DNA of 10,435 nucleotides, taken from assembly GCA_003024985.2 (NCBI GenBank), contig PXIH01S0056951.1, one strand, 5' to 3'. Origin of the DNA: Euperipatoides rowelli. Taxonomy: Eukaryota > Onychophora > Udeonychophora > Euonychophora > Peripatopsidae. Below, one piece after another: positions 7,818-10,435 of the stretch (position 1 is its first letter; the number at the start of each line of letters is the position of its first letter). The notes under the pieces are model-generated. The model was not told the DNA's origin and did not search any database. It saw nothing but the letters and a program-made list of their open reading frames with translations. Made by a program: the position numbers and the translations under genes.

Positions 7818-9076
7818 TTGCAAAAAATAAATAAAAGGAAAACACTTCATTATGATCTAAATATTAAAGATCTAAATAACACACTCCTAAGTTTTACAAG
7901 ATCACTGCTAACTTTGAAATTTGCTGAGAGATTCTTTAAATCTTTTCCCCAATTTTTAACTTTGAAACAGGTAGAGCTTTCCAGACATGAAAGAACCAAT
8001 AGATTCTCAAACTCTCCAATTATGTCCATGATTAAATCTTCAACTCTAAGGTTAAAAAAAAACTGTATATTATTTATCTGATTACTTTACTGTAAAGTGC
8101 TGTCAAAGCGCACCCTGCCAAATTAAAGTGCCAGCCCTATTTCTCATCCAAAGTTAGGTAAACAGAATGGTATTGGTACACTTAAACTTTTTAATCACTT
8201 TGAAAGAAATCCAAGTTGTGCAATGTAGCCTAACTGTGGCCCACTAATTTTTGCCTCATTTAAGGTTCAAGAGAAAGTGTCCATATAACAGTGTCTGGTA
8301 AAAATTATTATATTATAATCTTGAATTCTGATGTTATTATGTCGTTACATCACTTTTATGTGTGTTTTATGCCATGCAGATAAATCTGAAGATACACAGC
8401 TAAGAAAGTTCACCCAACATCAAACAAATGTGCTGTGTAGAAAGTACTATAAGCTACTTATTATGTGCCATACCAAAGCCAGTAACTATAGGCTGCCTTA
8501 TAGTTTATAGTTTCAAATAACATAATGATAATGTCAATTACCATATGTAAATTGAAACTGAAATAACTAATAATATCTGTGTAGTCTATCGCATTATCCT
8601 ATCGTGTTATACAGAACATTGTTGCACAAATTACAAACTGGAATGATTTGTTTTCATTTATAATCTAGTCCTTTTTTCTTTTAATGAGCTATTCTTCTTC
8701 ATATGTGCTAAAACTAATCACATTTGGATTTGAAAGTAAGCCTCTACTGTGAGAGCTATAACTGATCTAAGCATTTTTTTAAACTGTAATGGAGTCCACC
8801 ATTTTTTTAAGATCACAATTTGTGGCATGATAACTCAAATGATTAAAGCTATATGATGTCATAAAATAATATCCAAGATGCTGTAAAATACCAGAAATGG
8901 ATGCTAGTTCTGTAGACATTACACACGAAATTTAAGTTGACATGATTACATGGCAATTGAAATATATTTAAACATCAATATATTTTATCAATTGGTGCGA
9001 GAAAGAATAAAAAAAAATTAGAATCAGATAAAATAAGCTTGTAAAAGTTTATCTATATGTTAAAAATATGTTTTAA
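7818..9076. other. Non-coding stretch, with one ambiguous region open on both strands
   Basis: Around 7818-8086 there are few stop codons on either strand: a plus-strand frame at 7818-8081 and a minus-strand frame ending at 7850. Neither resembles a family I know; the minus-strand one is discussed as a finding. A short perfect palindrome ACTTTAC-T-GTAAAGT lies at 8084-8098. From about 8100 to 9076 I see only AT-rich sequence, with a diverged 13-base doublet at 8586-8611. Confidence 0.5.
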
Positions 9077-9169
9077 TACATACTGAGAAAAATATTCCTA
9101 ATGAGGGCGTGCAATTACATACAGTATGTATCAAAATCATACATCAACATGGAGAAATTCATTCCAGGT

Positions 9170-9210
9170 AAGTGATTAATTATAATCAAAATGATTATAA
9201 TTAATCACTT
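9170..9210. repeat. Perfect inverted repeat, 19-bp arms, 3-base loop
   Basis: The left arm is AAGTGATTAATTATAATCA (9170-9188), the loop AAA and the right arm its exact reverse complement (9192-9210). It begins two bases after the GT of a consensus splice donor (CAG|GTAAGTG, GT at 9168-9169). It could fold as a strong hairpin in RNA or cruciform DNA. No terminal repeats of a known transposon were recognised around it. Confidence 0.9.
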
Positions 9211-9344
9211 TGATTTAATATTGCTAATACATAGATTATTAATTTTAACAATTTTATAAAAATTCTTATCTATTTTTAGTATTTTTTTTTTTTAATGTAG
9301 TAACCGCCATAAGCAGATAATCTCCATTTTAATCTATGGTAATG

Positions 9345-9566
9345 CATTTATTTATTATTTATTACAGTTATTAATTCATTATCTACTACGTGTTCTTAAG
9401 TGAGCTGGCGTACTTGGTTAATAAACCCTGGTAGGGGGTAGGAGACAGGGGAAAAACGTTCCATAACTGGCTCGACTGAAATGCGAACCTGGATCATCTC
9501 AGCTTATGTCGTCACCCTCGCTTTCAACCTACATTGCTGCAGACTGGACCATGAGGACGGGACAAT
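9345..9566 (-). mobile_element. tRNA-derived SINE, minus orientation
   Basis: The block is markedly richer in GC than its surroundings. On the minus strand, TGGTCCAGTCTG (9551-9540) resembles a Pol III A box, and GGTTCGCATTT (9489-9479), about 50 bases later, resembles a B box (GGTTCGANTCC) with an intact GGTTCG core. This is tRNA-head spacing. A tRNA-unrelated body with C-runs follows, then an A/T-rich tail of AATAAATAAT type (about 9364-9345). ATTTATTTATT occurs on both sides (9346-9356 and 9584-9594) and may be the target-site duplication, though it is low-complexity. A T5 run in the body (minus strand, 9456-9452) would stop Pol III early, so the copy is probably inactive. The exact ends are approximate and the family is not identified. 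Confidence 0.6.
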
Positions 9567-10267
9567 TTAGTATTTATTTTTTGTATTTATTTATTCGCTG
9601 TTTGGATCTTCGCCATAAAGTGATCTTCCATAGTACTTTAAATGTGCAACTGTTCCATTCTTGACAGACCAATCAGATTGTAGAAGAAAACATTAAGCAC
9701 GATCACATTTTAATAACCAAATATTTCAATTTTTTTTTTAAAAAATTAATTAAACTTTCAATCTAATTATACCTTATTTAGTTCATAGATTTTTGATAAA
9801 AGACGAACTTAAAATTAAATTTGAGAACAGTCAAGTTGATTAAAGAAACGAAAATAATCTAGTGTTTTCTAAAAGAACTTTTATGGGCTAGTATAGCAAA
9901 ATCAATATTAAAATTTAAAAGTTTTTATTAAAGTTTCAAACATTCTTAGAGAATATATTTTTTATTTCAAATAAAAATATTAAAACTATTAAAGTTTTAT
10001 TTTCAACCTACTTGTTTTTGTTTCAAATTGTTTTTATAAAAACAGCTGACTGTAAATAAAAAAATAAACGCTAGTGACTGATCTACAAAGGGCTCATGGA
10101 AGAGAAGACCATAGTTACTCTTCGCCCACTAACAAGTCGTATTTATTACATTAAAGTAAGATTTTTCACTTGGTAGTGCACTTAAATGCTATACACCCAA
10201 GCCACCTTTCTTGATGATTTTCATATGTAGTATGTATCAGCCAAAATGTCATTTTCAAGATAATTTC
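9567..10267. other. Non-coding AT-rich stretch
   Basis: Nothing gene-like is visible: it contains runs of T and A (9730-9745, 10056-10066) and a short GC-richer patch near 10085-10140 without an identifiable element. It may be intron of the synaptotagmin-like gene or intergenic DNA. Confidence 0.5.
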
Positions 10268-10363
10268 CTAAATAAGAGTGTCATTTGTGGAGCAGGTCTA
10301 AATAAGAGTGTCATTTTGAAAAACGGTCTTTTAAAAAATTCTGATTCTAGATAAATAAGAGTG
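10268..10363 (+). repeat. Three spaced copies of a TAAATAAGAGTG motif
   Basis: CTAAATAAGAGTGTCATTT occurs perfectly at 10268-10286 and 10298-10316 (30-base period), and a shortened copy TAAATAAGAGTG at 10352-10363. A related ATGTCATTTTCA lies just upstream near 10245. This may be the start of a longer repeat that continues beyond the window. Confidence 0.75.
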
Positions 10364-10435
10364 CGGGCAATTTTGCAGTGCATTGTGGTAAATATAAAAT
10401 TTACTAACATAGTACTGAATAAGATGCCACCTTCT

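Noticed and set aside
7818-8081. 87-codon plus-strand frame
   Set aside because: It starts at a non-ATG codon (TTG), has no recognisable motif, and overlaps a minus-strand frame that is at least as plausible; both probably reflect low stop density.
8586-8611. Diverged 13-base doublet CTATCGCATTATC / CTATCGTGTTATA
   Set aside because: Only two short imperfect copies; it may be chance in AT-rich DNA.
9479-9551. Functional tRNA gene on the minus strand
   Set aside because: A and B boxes are present but imperfect, and I could not pair a convincing acceptor or T stem; the flanking body and A-rich tail fit a SINE better.

Overview
The window looks like AT-rich animal nuclear DNA, most likely from an arthropod and perhaps an insect. 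Protein-coding exons are bounded by AG/GT splice sites with T-rich tracts, one exon encodes a synaptotagmin-type C2 domain, and the rest is long AT-rich non-coding DNA carrying remnants of DNA transposons and a tRNA-derived SINE. Two single N bases (2806 and 3981) show a draft assembly. There is no sign of bacterial operons, ribosome binding sites or CRISPR. The species assignment is inference; nothing in the window fixes it.

Layout. 1-165: the end of a hAT-like transposon, recognised by its CAGGGTTGGG-type terminus and many AAATAC/GTATTT motifs. 298-1040 (+): the last coding exon of a four-transmembrane protein with a serine-rich cytoplasmic tail; poly(A) signals overlap or follow its stop codon. 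1041-3366: non-coding DNA with a diverged pair of repeats (about 2210-2320 and 3060-3160), a GA microsatellite and no convincing exon. 3367-3668 (+): one internal exon coding for most of a synaptotagmin-like C2A domain, whose first calcium-binding loop is shortened and lacks one expected aspartate. 3759-4945: a non-coding piggyBac-like element of about 1.19 kb with imperfect CCCTG termini at TTAA-like sites, a duplicated module of about 190 bp, conserved hairpins and four copies of a TATCTGTCAGATAC-type motif. 4950-9340: long intron or intergenic DNA with a perfect 24-bp tandem duplication, a direct-repeat nuclear-receptor-like site, a 13-bp mini-array, a possible minus-strand exon and a perfect 19-bp-arm hairpin placed right after a consensus splice donor. 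About 9345-9566 (-): a tRNA-derived SINE. 9567-10435: non-coding, with a spaced repeat near the end.

How the genes relate. Both exons are on the plus strand and both need one base from an upstream exon (the same intron phase). They may be the 3' end of one gene followed by the next, the four-transmembrane gene may sit inside a synaptotagmin intron, or, less likely, they may be alternative exons. The remaining synaptotagmin exons (transmembrane segment, start of C2A, C2B) are not visible here. No clearly novel coding system was found. The most unusual structures are the internally duplicated piggyBac-like element next to the C2A exon and the hairpin abutting the splice donor at 9168.
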